Shown here in pieces: positions 26,880 through 36,400 of a DNA stretch of 64,000 nt (its first letter is position 1; every line of letters starts with the position of its first letter). The position numbers were made by a program, and so were the translations under genes. The notes under the pieces are model-generated. The model was given only the letters and a program-made list of their open reading frames with translations. It did no database searches and had not been told where the DNA came from. The DNA comes from an uncultured Lachnospiraceae bacterium. GTDB taxonomy: Bacteria; Bacillota; Clostridia; Lachnospirales; Lachnospiraceae. Location: positions 1 through 64,000 of the forward strand of contig CAMNMC010000105.1 of assembly GCA_946544235.1 (NCBI GenBank), written 5' to 3'.

Positions 26880-27908
26880 ATGCTCGGAAACCTGAATTAT
26901 TATAATGTATTTATCACGGTTGCTCGTACCGGCAGTATCAGCCGTGCAGCAGACAAGCTATTCATAAGCCAGCCGGCCGTAAGTAAATCCATAAAGAGTC
27001 TCGAGGAACAGCTTGGTACTGTCCTCTTCGAAAGAAACAAAAAAGGGGTTAAACTTACCGCTGAAGGCAGGCTCCTTTACGAACATGTTGAAAGCGCTTT
27101 TTCCAGCATTGAAAATGCTGAGGATGATATAGCCGGTTCTGCTAATTCCTCAGGAATTGAACTTCGTATCGGAGTCAGCACCTCTCTCTGCCGTTATGTG
27201 CTTCTTGATTATCTGAGAGACTATATAAACGATCATCCAAACGTTAATATAAACATCGACTGTCACGCGACCTTAAACACCATACCTCTCGTTGCCGATG
27301 GCACTTTGGACCTTGGATTGATATGTAAAACAGACCTGCCCAGCGGAGTATCTTATGTAAACCTCAAAGAGATTCATGATGTCTTTGTTACAAACAAAAC
27401 TTATCTTGATAAACTAAAGAGTGATCACGAAAAACCGGCAGCTGTATCAAACCCTTATCTTATGATGGGAAACTTTACCGGTATTATTGAAGAGAGTTCT
27501 CGCGAAAACACCATCACAGCTACGAAATTGCCTGATACCGGTAACCATTCTGGTGACGTGCTTGATCGCACCACTCTTTCAACCCGCGACATCCTCGAGA
27601 CCGGTAATCTCATGCTGCTTGAAAAAGGCAATATAACCCGCCGTCATATTGACAATTATCTTTTCGAGAAAGGAATCGAGCCTTCCCGCATATTAGAGGT
27701 AAACAATATGGATCTTCTGATTGACTTTGCTGCTATCGGAATGGGCGTATCCTGTGTTGTAAAGGAATTTGCAGAGGACAAGCTTCGTGACGGCAGTCTC
27801 GTAACCCTGCCGCTCTCCTCACCGCTTCAACCACGAAAGATCGGCTTTATCTACAAAAGAAAAAGACATGAAATCACGTCTTTTCTTGAGGAATACGTAT
27901 TTAATTAG
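26880..27908 (+). CDS. LysR-type transcriptional regulator, probable regulator of leuC operon
   Basis: The N-terminal winged helix is typical: FITVARTGSISRAADKLFIS (about 11-30) with QPAVSKSIKSLEEQLG, then LFERNKKGVKLTAEG. A periplasmic-binding-like effector domain follows. At 342 aa it is longer than most family members (about 300). The excess is a polar stretch at about residues 175-235 rich in Ser, Thr and Asn. GGAGG lies 6 nt before the ATG. Divergence from leuC and a T-N11-A dyad between them argue for control of leucine synthesis, but the ligand is unknown. Confidence 0.9.
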   Translation: MLGNLNYYNVFITVARTGSISRAADKLFISQPAVSKSIKSLEEQLGTVLFERNKKGVKLTAEGRLLYEHVESAFSSIENAEDDIAGSANSSGIELRIGVSTSLCRYVLLDYLRDYINDHPNVNINIDCHATLNTIPLVADGTLDLGLICKTDLPSGVSYVNLKEIHDVFVTNKTYLDKLKSDHEKPAAVSNPYLMMGNFTGIIEESSRENTITATKLPDTGNHSGDVLDRTTLSTRDILETGNLMLLEKGNITRRHIDNYLFEKGIEPSRILEVNNMDLLIDFAAIGMGVSCVVKEFAEDKLRDGSLVTLPLSSPLQPRKIGFIYKRKRHEITSFLEEYVFN

Positions 27909-28218
27909 TTCAACTGATTCCGAAGCTCCGCCCTGTCATCCTCGCTAATACTCATTATTTCCATAGCCTCTTTATATGGTTCTTTAACATTTTTGTTTTT
28001 ACGCTCTCTGATTCTCTGACACAGCTCGCTGTATTCCCATAGAATGTGACAGTTTTTCAGCAGAGAATTATCCTCTTTGCCCACCTTTGAATTGATATTA
28101 ACTACCGTAACAGTTAATTCCACCTCACCAGCTCTTTTGCGTTACTGATCGCACCATCCCATTTTTGAAACAGGTCAACAAATACACTGTCCCTTACTTT
28201 ACGGTTTTCATTCGACAT
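27905..28218 (-). pseudogene. Remnant of Rpn/PD-(D/E)XK recombination-promoting nuclease (transposase-like)
   Basis: A good ribosome site (AAGGAG) precedes ATG 28218, which encodes MSNENRKVRDSVFVDLF, a typical start of Rpn-type PD-(D/E)XK proteins of Lachnospiraceae. The frame then runs only 17 more residues, to a stop near 28117. In another frame (the track ORF ending at 27905) the protein continues ELTVTVVNINSKVG, LLKNCHILWEYSEL and IRERKNKNV, resembling the C-terminal part of the same family. About 150-200 central residues with the nuclease core are missing. I read it as one gene broken by an internal deletion and a frameshift. The remnant ends inside the last codons of the LysR gene on the other strand. 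Confidence 0.6.
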
Positions 28219-28435
28219 ATTCTGTTTCTCCTTTTTTATAGAAAAAAACAAAATATATCTAAATGAATTCCTCATAATCATAATATCGCTTACGAAAAAG
28301 CTGTATCAAGCAACAATTTGAAGCATCTACAATGCAAATCTGAACTTTCTGTGACCGCTGCAACAGACTGAAGCAAAAAGCAACAGATTGTTGCGCGAGA
28401 TACAATCTCACGATCATAAATCGAGATTTTCTATC

Positions 28436-28472
28436 ACACAAAAAATCAAGTGCTTGCGAAATGCAAGCACCT
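28436..28472 (-). terminator. Intrinsic terminator after the Thr-rich lipoprotein gene
   Basis: On the minus strand GTGCTTGC-ATTTC-GCAAGCAC (28450-28470) is a perfect 8-bp stem extended by G-T and A-T pairs. GATTTTTTG follows. It begins 23 nt past the lipoprotein stop. The remaining 220 nt to the Rpn remnant holds the palindrome GCAACAGATTGTTGC and no convincing gene. Confidence 0.8.
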
Positions 28473-28492
28473 GATAAAAACACGTTCATTAT

Positions 28493-29797
28493 TTAATACG
28501 CCGAATCAGCATCATAGACTCCATAGCCCAAATACTTGAACTGCTTTATTTCTGTAATCCTTCCGTTACCGTCAGTTGTAACATAGCAGAGACACGGCTG
28601 ATAGCAGCCGCTGTTTGCCTTATCTTCGGCACCCTTTATCTCATAGGTCGGAGCATATATACTCATTGGATCACTTGATCTGATATACGTGAGTACATGA
28701 AGCTCCTCACCATACCAGTTATCCGTCATATTAATTACATCCATCGGCTGAAGGTTTACACTCGAACCACTGTCGAACCATTTAAACGCATAGAAGCTCT
28801 GCCCCTTCTTCAGCAGGCTGTCATTCATCTCTGCTGTGATCACAGGTGCATCCTCATCCTTTCGAAATACCCACATATTTTCCCACGCTGTATTTTCGTA
28901 GTCGAGTCCGTAATATGCAAACTGCGATTCACCATTTCCGGTTTCTCTGATGCCAAATACCTTACCTCTGTTAGTCACAGCGGTCATAAGCTGAATGGTT
29001 GCTCTTGAATCCGTAATGCTCTGGTCCATGCCTGATGCATAATCCACCTGAACATTCATAAAATTGGTGTAATCTCTTCCATCCTGGAACAGACTTTCAA
29101 AATCTGTATAGGCATAAATATAAATATCATTTTCTTCTCTTGAAAGCTCTATAAAGCTTGTATTTTTATCCCAGAGAATAGTACTGCCGGGTCTTGTAGT
29201 GATCGGATTGCCTCCGACAACCATCGTCCATGAACCATCCAGATATTCACGCATCTTATCTTCCGTACTGACATCAATATCCTTCAGCTCGGCAGGCTCC
29301 TGTGTCGCACTTTCCGTTGTTGTCTCAGTTGTTGTTTTGGTTGTCTTCTCCGTGGTAGACTCTGTCGTCGTCTTGGTGGTCTTCTCAGTTGTTGACTCTG
29401 TCGTAGTTTCTGTCGTCGTCTTGGTAGTCTTCTCGGTTGTTGACTCTGTCGCAGATGCTGTCGTCAGATCCGTTGTTGTCTGTTCTGTGGTTGTCTCCGT
29501 ACTGCTGTTTGAACCTGACTCCGTTGTAACCTCAGTCGATGACGTATCCGTTGACGCTTCCGACGAACTGCCTGTTGACGTATCGGCAGTATCCCCGGTA
29601 GTTTCCTGTGTATCTGTCGTGTCCGAACCTGTTGTCGCCTCTGTTACCGCTCCGGTTGTTGCTTCAGTTGTCGATACTGTAGCAACCGAGCTTGTTCTTT
29701 CAATCTTCTTAACGCCGCTCTGCTCATCATCCTTGCCGCAGCCGGCTGCAAGCATAAGTGTAAGCATCAAAGTCCCCGCTGTTATCTTCTTCCTCAA
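28493..29797 (-). CDS. Secreted lipoprotein with long Thr/Ser/Glu-rich linker
   Basis: The start is TTG 29797 with AGGAGG six bases upstream. The signal peptide ends in the lipobox LAAGC, giving a lipidated Cys20. Residues about 35-168 are a stalk of Thr, Ser, Glu and Lys with near-exact repeats of TTEKTTKTTTE, probably extended and perhaps glycosylated across the cell wall. The C-terminal about 260 residues form a globular domain with WTMVVGGNP, IYIYAYTDFESLF and YYGLDYENTAWENMW. I do not recognise this domain. It may be an extracytoplasmic sensor or binding module. It follows the moxR operon on the same strand and ends at a clear terminator. Confidence 0.8.
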   Translation of the reverse strand: MRKKITAGTLMLTLMLAAGCGKDDEQSGVKKIERTSSVATVSTTEATTGAVTEATTGSDTTDTQETTGDTADTSTGSSSEASTDTSSTEVTTESGSNSSTETTTEQTTTDLTTASATESTTEKTTKTTTETTTESTTEKTTKTTTESTTEKTTKTTTETTTESATQEPAELKDIDVSTEDKMREYLDGSWTMVVGGNPITTRPGSTILWDKNTSFIELSREENDIYIYAYTDFESLFQDGRDYTNFMNVQVDYASGMDQSITDSRATIQLMTAVTNRGKVFGIRETGNGESQFAYYGLDYENTAWENMWVFRKDEDAPVITAEMNDSLLKKGQSFYAFKWFDSGSSVNLQPMDVINMTDNWYGEELHVLTYIRSSDPMSIYAPTYEIKGAEDKANSGCYQPCLCYVTTDGNGRITEIKQFKYLGYGVYDADSAY

Positions 29798-29941
29798 ACT
29801 TTCCCTCCTGTCACTATATGACCATAATCATCTAACGTAATTCCGTAATAATATATACATTAATTATCCGTTATTTCGAATGATCCATTCATGATATCTC
29901 TATTGATTCACTCCTATCACTCCTGGATATTTTATCTGCGT

Positions 29942-31189
29942 TCATTCGCCCCTGTAATATTTCACCTTTGAAGCAGATTTCTTCATCTCAGAAAGTGTCT
30001 TTCTGTCCGGAACCATTTCACTGTATCTCAGTTTATTATACAACTCAGTGATCTCACTTAAATCATATACTGAATTCTCACTTATCTTGTCCCTTATGTC
30101 AAGTGTTGTATCATATTCTTCCGGAACATAAGGTCTGCCTGTCTTAAGAACAGTATCTCTGTAGACCCTCCTGGCTCTTTCATCGAGAGACATCCTCTCC
30201 TTCATGACGGTCACAAAGCCCTTACGTTTCTCCTTCTGATCATGAGGTATTTCAACTATCTGCTCAACTATGTCCGAAGGCATCCTTCTCTTCGCTATGA
30301 TAAATCTTACGATCCTTCTGACCAGATAATAAACAAATACAGCCGCCAGTATTATTATCGCAATAACAACTATGGTAGTCATACTGTCAGCAAAGCTGTT
30401 ATCCTCAACAAGCTGTTTAACCTCTTCCCTGCTCTTCGCAGCCTGATTTTTAACGGAGCCGCCTGAAAGTGCTGACATGAGCAGTGTATAAATAAATTTG
30501 ATACACAGCATGAAGAGCCTGAGCACTGTCAGAAGCCCTTTAAAGAAGCCCCTCATCAATATATCAAGCTTAAATATATATGATATTGCAATTGATATCA
30601 GTGTGATCACTATGATACCTGATACGATGATCGAATTGACACTCATCATCCTTCTGACAGGCAGATCATTAATATCCTTGGTTCTGTCGAAATAATCATA
30701 AACACCATCGAGATAGATCACGATAAGATAGGTTATGAACAGCATTACAGGAATTAAATATGCTGTAAAAAGCATTTCCTTATTGTTCATATAAAGGCCA
30801 AATGCATACATTACCATTCCCGCAAGGAACATCGGCCACGGTATCTCATCCAGCCGCCTCAGTCTTCCGCCGTTTCTGTTATATCTCATCGCAAAGATCA
30901 TGATGACAAATACAGTTACAGCAATGACGGTCTTCTCCGCCGTTGTTTTCTCTATATAAATTACTCCTGCTATCATCGCAACATGCGTGAAGAACAGTAT
31001 AATGTTATTTCCGGTTTTCTCCCTCATGAGCCATGAAATGCTCATAACTGCCGCAAAGATCAGATAATTCTCCGCTGAAAGGCTGCCCTGTCTCAGAAGG
31101 TAAAGGGCAAAGGTTGCGAAGAAGGCTACCAGAAGATAATAGTAAAGCAGCCGCACAAGTTTTCGTGCTGCTTCTATTTTAGTCTTCAT
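29942..31189 (-). CDS. Multi-pass membrane protein of the moxR-DUF58 operon
   Basis: The 415-aa protein has about seven to eight predicted membrane helices between residues 12 and 315. These include LLYYYLLVAFFATFALYLL near the N-terminus and TTIVVIAIIILAAVFVYYLV at about 282-301. A cytoplasmic C-terminal domain (about 320-415) contains DERARRVYRDTVLKTGRPY. This matches the C-terminal DUF4129-like tail often found on transglutaminase proteins in MoxR operons, but no transglutaminase Cys-His-Asp core is seen. It overlaps the DUF58 gene by 11 nt, with GGAGGTGATG as ribosome site. Confidence 0.7.
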   Translation of the reverse strand: MKTKIEAARKLVRLLYYYLLVAFFATFALYLLRQGSLSAENYLIFAAVMSISWLMREKTGNNIILFFTHVAMIAGVIYIEKTTAEKTVIAVTVFVIMIFAMRYNRNGGRLRRLDEIPWPMFLAGMVMYAFGLYMNNKEMLFTAYLIPVMLFITYLIVIYLDGVYDYFDRTKDINDLPVRRMMSVNSIIVSGIIVITLISIAISYIFKLDILMRGFFKGLLTVLRLFMLCIKFIYTLLMSALSGGSVKNQAAKSREEVKQLVEDNSFADSMTTIVVIAIIILAAVFVYYLVRRIVRFIIAKRRMPSDIVEQIVEIPHDQKEKRKGFVTVMKERMSLDERARRVYRDTVLKTGRPYVPEEYDTTLDIRDKISENSVYDLSEITELYNKLRYSEMVPDRKTLSEMKKSASKVKYYRGE

Positions 31190-32363
31190 CCATCATCACC
31201 TCCAGCCCATACATCCCTTTCCTCGGGTTATTAAAGCCAAAAGTATCATAATATGGAACTACCATTGCTGCACCGATATCCCTCTGCTGCATCCTGCGAA
31301 GTCTTTCGGCAATATCAGCCTTATGATATGGTGAGATGATAAGATAAAATACATTTTCCTCTGCTCTCTTTATCTCAGCATCGAGAAGGCGCAGAAATTC
31401 ATCCTTACCCGAAGAAGCAAGGATTGACGAAAGAACCTTATCTATGGTCAGCGCGTGGGACATATCAGAGCCCTTGCCAACCGGCGGAAGGTTCACATGA
31501 TCCTCAGTTATACGGAAGCTGACGCTTTTCATATTTTCCATAGTATCAAACAGCCTGCCGCTCTTTCTTGTCATGCCGTTTGTCACCAGCGAAACTCCGG
31601 TCTTCTTCTTCAGTAAATCTCTGGATATCGAACTTGCGAGTGATATGGAGGTTTCGAGAAGTCTCGTCGGATGGATCATATTTTCGGTATCGAGATTGAG
31701 AAGAATACGCACCTCACGATCCATGGTATGATCATAAAGATTGACCATGAGCTCACTTCTCTTGGCAGACTGACGCCAGTTGATGCTTCTCATCCCGTCA
31801 AAGCTGGTATAATCCCTGATGCCTCTGAAGGTCATATTATCCTCGATCAGACTGTTTCTGGCAGCGATCTCGCCCATTATACCTCTCATCAGTTCGTCAT
31901 ATTCACTTGATCTTATTTTCTGTGGAAATACATACAGAAGGGAATTTTGTTCAAGCTGCTTTGCGAAGGTGGAAATAAGGAAGAACTCCTTGACGTGCAC
32001 CGTACAGCTCGGAATATCATAAACTCCCCTTTTGGTTCCGTGAAAGGAATGCCTTCTTATGATCCTCTGATTACCGAGGATCGAGAAGGCATCATTTTTA
32101 TAATAGAGATCCGTCACGGCGGAATTCTCATTTTCATCAAATACAAAGGATCTGTCTACCGAATATTTCAGATGAAATACCGGAAGCGGAAGCAGCTTTC
32201 TGTTTTCTATCTCAAGGGTCAGGGTTGCGTCCTCACCACATTCCAGGTGATTTTTGTCAAAACTAAGTTTAGCCAGAAGGCCCCTGTCCCAATGTCTCCT
32301 GTACATATTTCTCTGAAATGCAAATATGAAACAAAAAATAAGGAAAGCTATAAGTAAACTCAC
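31179..32363 (-). CDS. DUF58 domain protein
   Basis: DUF58 proteins partner with MoxR AAA+ ATPases and a membrane protein in maturation systems whose substrates are mostly unknown. The start is GTG 32363 (MSLLIAFL), overlapping the moxR stop by 3 nt, with GGAGAAC upstream; the track's 21-residue extension runs through moxR. The product is 394 aa. It has an N-terminal hydrophobic segment, a beta-rich region and the hallmark RGIRDYTSFDGMRSINWRQS followed by AKRSELMVNLYD (about 200-240). The C-terminal half is vWA-like. Confidence 0.88.
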   Translation of the reverse strand: MSLLIAFLIFCFIFAFQRNMYRRHWDRGLLAKLSFDKNHLECGEDATLTLEIENRKLLPLPVFHLKYSVDRSFVFDENENSAVTDLYYKNDAFSILGNQRIIRRHSFHGTKRGVYDIPSCTVHVKEFFLISTFAKQLEQNSLLYVFPQKIRSSEYDELMRGIMGEIAARNSLIEDNMTFRGIRDYTSFDGMRSINWRQSAKRSELMVNLYDHTMDREVRILLNLDTENMIHPTRLLETSISLASSISRDLLKKKTGVSLVTNGMTRKSGRLFDTMENMKSVSFRITEDHVNLPPVGKGSDMSHALTIDKVLSSILASSGKDEFLRLLDAEIKRAEENVFYLIISPYHKADIAERLRRMQQRDIGAAMVVPYYDTFGFNNPRKGMYGLEVMMDED

Positions 32364-33304
32364 TTTGTCCAGTTCTCCGTAGGTACTGCTACTGATCTGA
32401 TAACCTCGTCTATGACAGCCTTGCATTCACCGATGGACTGAACGCCCGAAGCGGTGATCACTCTGTGTCCGAAAACATAAGGTGCAAGGAATCTTACATC
32501 ATCCGGCTTAACATAGTCACGTCCCGAGATTGCGGCAAACGCCTGTGACATTCTCATAAGAGCAAGACTTGCTCTCGGACTCACGCCTGCTATAAGCTTC
32601 GATGAATTCCTTGTTGCTGCTGCTATGTCAACTATATATTCTTCAATACATCTGTGAACAAAAACAGTCTTGATATTATCAGCCGCGCTGAGTATATCCT
32701 CACAGTTGCATACGGCCGATATCAGGAGGAGCGGATCATCGGTCTTGTATCTCTCAAGAACAGCTGTCTCCTCTTCTCTTGTAAGGCTGTCCATAGATAG
32801 TCTGATCATAAAACGGTCCAGCTGAGCCTCCGGAAGCGGATAGGTTCCGGTCGTTTCGATCGGATTTTCGGTTGCAATTACAAGAAACGGTTTCGGAAGC
32901 GGTATCGTCTCACGGTCTATGGTGCAGTTTCTCTCCTCCATCGCTTCAAGCAGGCTGGACTGTGTCCTCGGAGTTGCACGGTTGATCTCATCAGCGAGAA
33001 GTATATTTGTAAATACAGGTCCCTTGACCAGATGAAATTCCTCATCCTTCCTGCTGAAAACATTGATACCCGTAATATCCTGTGGCATCAGATCGGGTGT
33101 GAACTGAACACGCTTCATCTCTCCGTCAATACTCTTCGCGATGCACTTCGCAAGAGTTGTCTTGCCTGTACCGGGATTGTCCTCCAATAAAACATGTCCC
33201 CCTGCAAGGATAGCAGCAAATATGAGGGAGAAGGTTTCATCCCTTCCGATGATGCACTTTCTGACGTTCTCTAATACCTTAAGATACGTTTCTCTGACTT
33301 CCAT
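32360..33304 (-). CDS. MoxR-type AAA+ ATPase
   Basis: The 314-aa protein is a complete MoxR ATPase: Walker A EDNPGTGKTT (41-50), Walker B ILLADEINRA, sensor 1 IATENPIETTGTYPLPEAQ and the arginine-containing LDRFMIRL. A C-terminal lid ends in DDVRFLAPYVFGHR. Such ATPases act as chaperones for the co-encoded DUF58 and membrane proteins. It is the first gene of the operon. The ribosome site is weak (AAGGTATT). A possible promoter TTGGTT-17-TATTAG lies upstream. Confidence 0.93.
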   Translation of the reverse strand: MEVRETYLKVLENVRKCIIGRDETFSLIFAAILAGGHVLLEDNPGTGKTTLAKCIAKSIDGEMKRVQFTPDLMPQDITGINVFSRKDEEFHLVKGPVFTNILLADEINRATPRTQSSLLEAMEERNCTIDRETIPLPKPFLVIATENPIETTGTYPLPEAQLDRFMIRLSMDSLTREEETAVLERYKTDDPLLLISAVCNCEDILSAADNIKTVFVHRCIEEYIVDIAAATRNSSKLIAGVSPRASLALMRMSQAFAAISGRDYVKPDDVRFLAPYVFGHRVITASGVQSIGECKAVIDEVIRSVAVPTENWTK

Positions 33305-33420
33305 AAAAATACCTTTTTATCACTAATATATATCAATATTGAATTAACCAATTATTGTTTTGTTAATACACAGCCGAATTGAGATAATATATAATCCGCA
33401 TACTGCTGCAGCTGCTCAAC
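33305..33420 (-). other. Gap between purL and the moxR operon
   Basis: AT-rich sequence with a weak promoter candidate for moxR (on minus TTGGTT, 17 nt, TATTAG). No intrinsic terminator for purL was seen, so readthrough is possible. Confidence 0.25.
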
Positions 33421-36400
33421 TTAACTAAAGTATTCAACACCTGACTCGAAGATCTGCTGATCCTTCTCTCCGAAGATATTGATATAGCATGCTGTTGAGC
33501 GTCTCTCTGAGTGACCCATCTTACCGAGGATACGTCCGGTAGCGTCTGTGATACCTTCGATAGCCATGTATGATGCGTTAATGTTGTACTCTTCATCCAT
33601 TGTAGGATTACCGTTAAGGTCAACGTACTGAGTCGCAACCTGTCCGTTCTCGAAGAGTTTCTTAAGCCACTCATCATTTGCAACGAAACGGCCTTCACCG
33701 TGTGACATTGCGATTGAATAAATACCGCCGAGTTCTGCACGTCTCAGCCATGGTGACTTATTTGAAACAACCTTTGTATAAGCCATCTTAGACTGGTGAC
33801 GTCCGATAGAGTTACGTGCAAGTGTAGGACTGTTCTCGCTCTGAGGTCTTACTTCACCGTATGGAAGAAGTCCAAGCTTGAGGAGTGCCTGGAATCCGTT
33901 ACAGATACCGAGTACAAGTCCGTCTCTTTCATTTATGAGTTTCATAAGCTCATCTGCAATCTTCTGATTTCTGAATGCTGTTGCGATGAACTTACCTGAA
34001 CCGTCAGGCTCGTCACCTGCAGAGAATCCGCCAGGGAACATAACGATCTGTGACTGGCTGATAGCCTTGCTGAATGCATCAACCGACTCTCTGATTCCGT
34101 CAGCGTCCATATTGTTAAGAACTATAGTTGTAACCTCTGCGCCTGCTCTCTCAAATGCATGAGCTGAATCGTATTCGCAGTTGGTTCCCGGGAATACAGG
34201 AATAAATACATGTGGCTTTGCAACCTTGTTCTTTGCAACAAGAATTGTCTTGGCATCGAACAGTCCTGTTTCAATCTTCTTATCTTCTACATTTGATCTT
34301 GTAGGGAATACTTTTTCAAGCTTTCCTGTCCAGATAGCAACTGCCTCATCAACTGAAAGCTTGCTGCTTCCGTAGCTGAAGAAACCGTCATCTGTAACTT
34401 CACCGATAACTGTATATGGTGCGCTGAGCTTCTCAAGATTTTCAGGCTCTATCTCAACTATGATTGAACCGTAATCTCTGCTGATAAGATCTTCTTTTGA
34501 AAGAACCTTGTCATCAAGCCGAGCGCCGTATTTATTACCAAATGCCATCTTGCTGACAGCCTCAATAACACCACCGAAGCCTACTGCGAAGGATGACTCG
34601 ATGAGATCTGCTTCAACATCACTTCTCAGCTTAGCATATTTCTCAAGAACATCATTATAATCAGGAACAAGGAAGCTGTCCTTATTTACATCGAGCTTAA
34701 GGATAAGGTTGCCCGGCTTCTTAAACTCGGTTGTTACTATATTCATATAGCTGTTGATATCAACGGCAAATGAGCAGAGTGTCGGAGGAACATCAATATC
34801 GTTGAATGATCCTGACATACTGTCCTTACCACCGATTGATGGAAGTCCGAGACCGATCTGTGCACTGTATGAACCAAGGAGAGCTGCGAGAGGCTTGCCC
34901 CAGCGTGTCGGATCCTCAGTCATTCTTTCAAAATACTCCTGGAAGGTAAGTCTGATCTTGCTTACATCACCACCGGCTGCAGCGATCTTAGCTACTGAAT
35001 GAAGCACTGCATAGATAGCTCCGTGATATGGGCTCCAGCTTGAAAGATATGGATCAAGACCGTAGCTCATCATGGTTACTGTATCTGTCTTGCCCTTAAG
35101 AACAGGGAGCTTTGCTGTCATTGTCTGGATAGGTGAAAGCTGGTATTTTCCACCATAAGGCATGGTAACTGTACCTGCACCGATGGTTGAGTCAAACATC
35201 TCAACAAGACCCTTCTGTGAACATACATTAAGGTCTGCAAGAACTGCCTTCCAGATGTCAGCTGCATCTGCTGTATCGTCAAGACCGAAAGCTGAAGCCT
35301 TCTTAGTCTCTGTGAAATAATCATCTCCTGAAGGAGTCTCAACAACTGCTGTTGTCTCCTGATGAGCTCCGTTTGTGTCGAGGAAGGCACGGCTGAGATC
35401 AACTATTGTCTTGCCTCTCCACTTCATAACAAGACGAGGGTTCTCTGTAACAGTAGCAACCTTAACTGCTTCGAGGTTCTCCTCTCTTGCATAGTCAAGG
35501 ATCTTGTCCGCATCTGCAGGATCAACAACGAGTGCCATTCTCTCCTGAGATTCTGAGATAGCAAGCTCTGTACCGTCGAGACCTGCGTATTTCTTAGGAA
35601 CAAGATCAAGATTGATATCAAGACCTGCTGCAAGCTCACCGATAGCTACCGATACACCGCCTGCACCGAAGTCGTTACATTTCTTTATAAGTGAAGCAAC
35701 CTCTTCTCTTCTGAAGAGTCTCTGAAGCTTTCTCTCTGTAGGGGCATTTCCCTTCTGAACCTCAGCACCGCATGTTGTAAGCGATTCAGAGGTATGAGCC
35801 TTTGAAGAACCTGTTGCACCGCCGCAGCCATCACGTCCTGTACGTCCGCCGAGGAGGATGATAACATCACCCGGATCAGAGGTAAGTCTCTTAACATTCT
35901 TCTTAGGAGCTGCACCGATAACTGCACCGATCTCCATACGCTTTGCAACGTAGTTTGGATGATAAACCTCATTTACGATACCTGTAGCAAGACCGATCTG
36001 GTTACCGTATGAAGAATATCCTTCTGCTGCTGTTCTTACGATCTTTCTCTGTGGAAGCTTGCCCGGCATAGTCTCCTTAAGTGACTTTGTAGGATCAGCT
36101 GCACCTGTAACACGCATTGCCTGATATACATATGTACGTCCTGACAGCGGATCACGGATAGCACCACCGAGACAGGTAGCCGCACCACCGAATGGCTCGA
36201 TCTCTGTAGGATGGTTATGTGTCTCATTCTTGAAGCTTACCAGCCAGTCCTCTGTCACGCCGTCGATGGTAACAGGAACAACGATGGTACATGCATTTAT
36301 CTCGTCTGACTCATCAAGGTCAGCAAGCTTACCATCGGCTTTAAGCTTCTTCATGCCCATAAGAGCTATATCCATAAGGCAGATGAACTTGTCGTTACGA

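Noticed and set aside
28259-28489. 76-aa minus ORF
   Set aside because: No ribosome binding site, odd composition, and it overlaps the terminator of the lipoprotein gene. It is probably non-coding.
33363-33740. 125-aa minus ORF at the end of purL
   Set aside because: Out-of-frame shadow of the purL C-terminus with no ribosome site.
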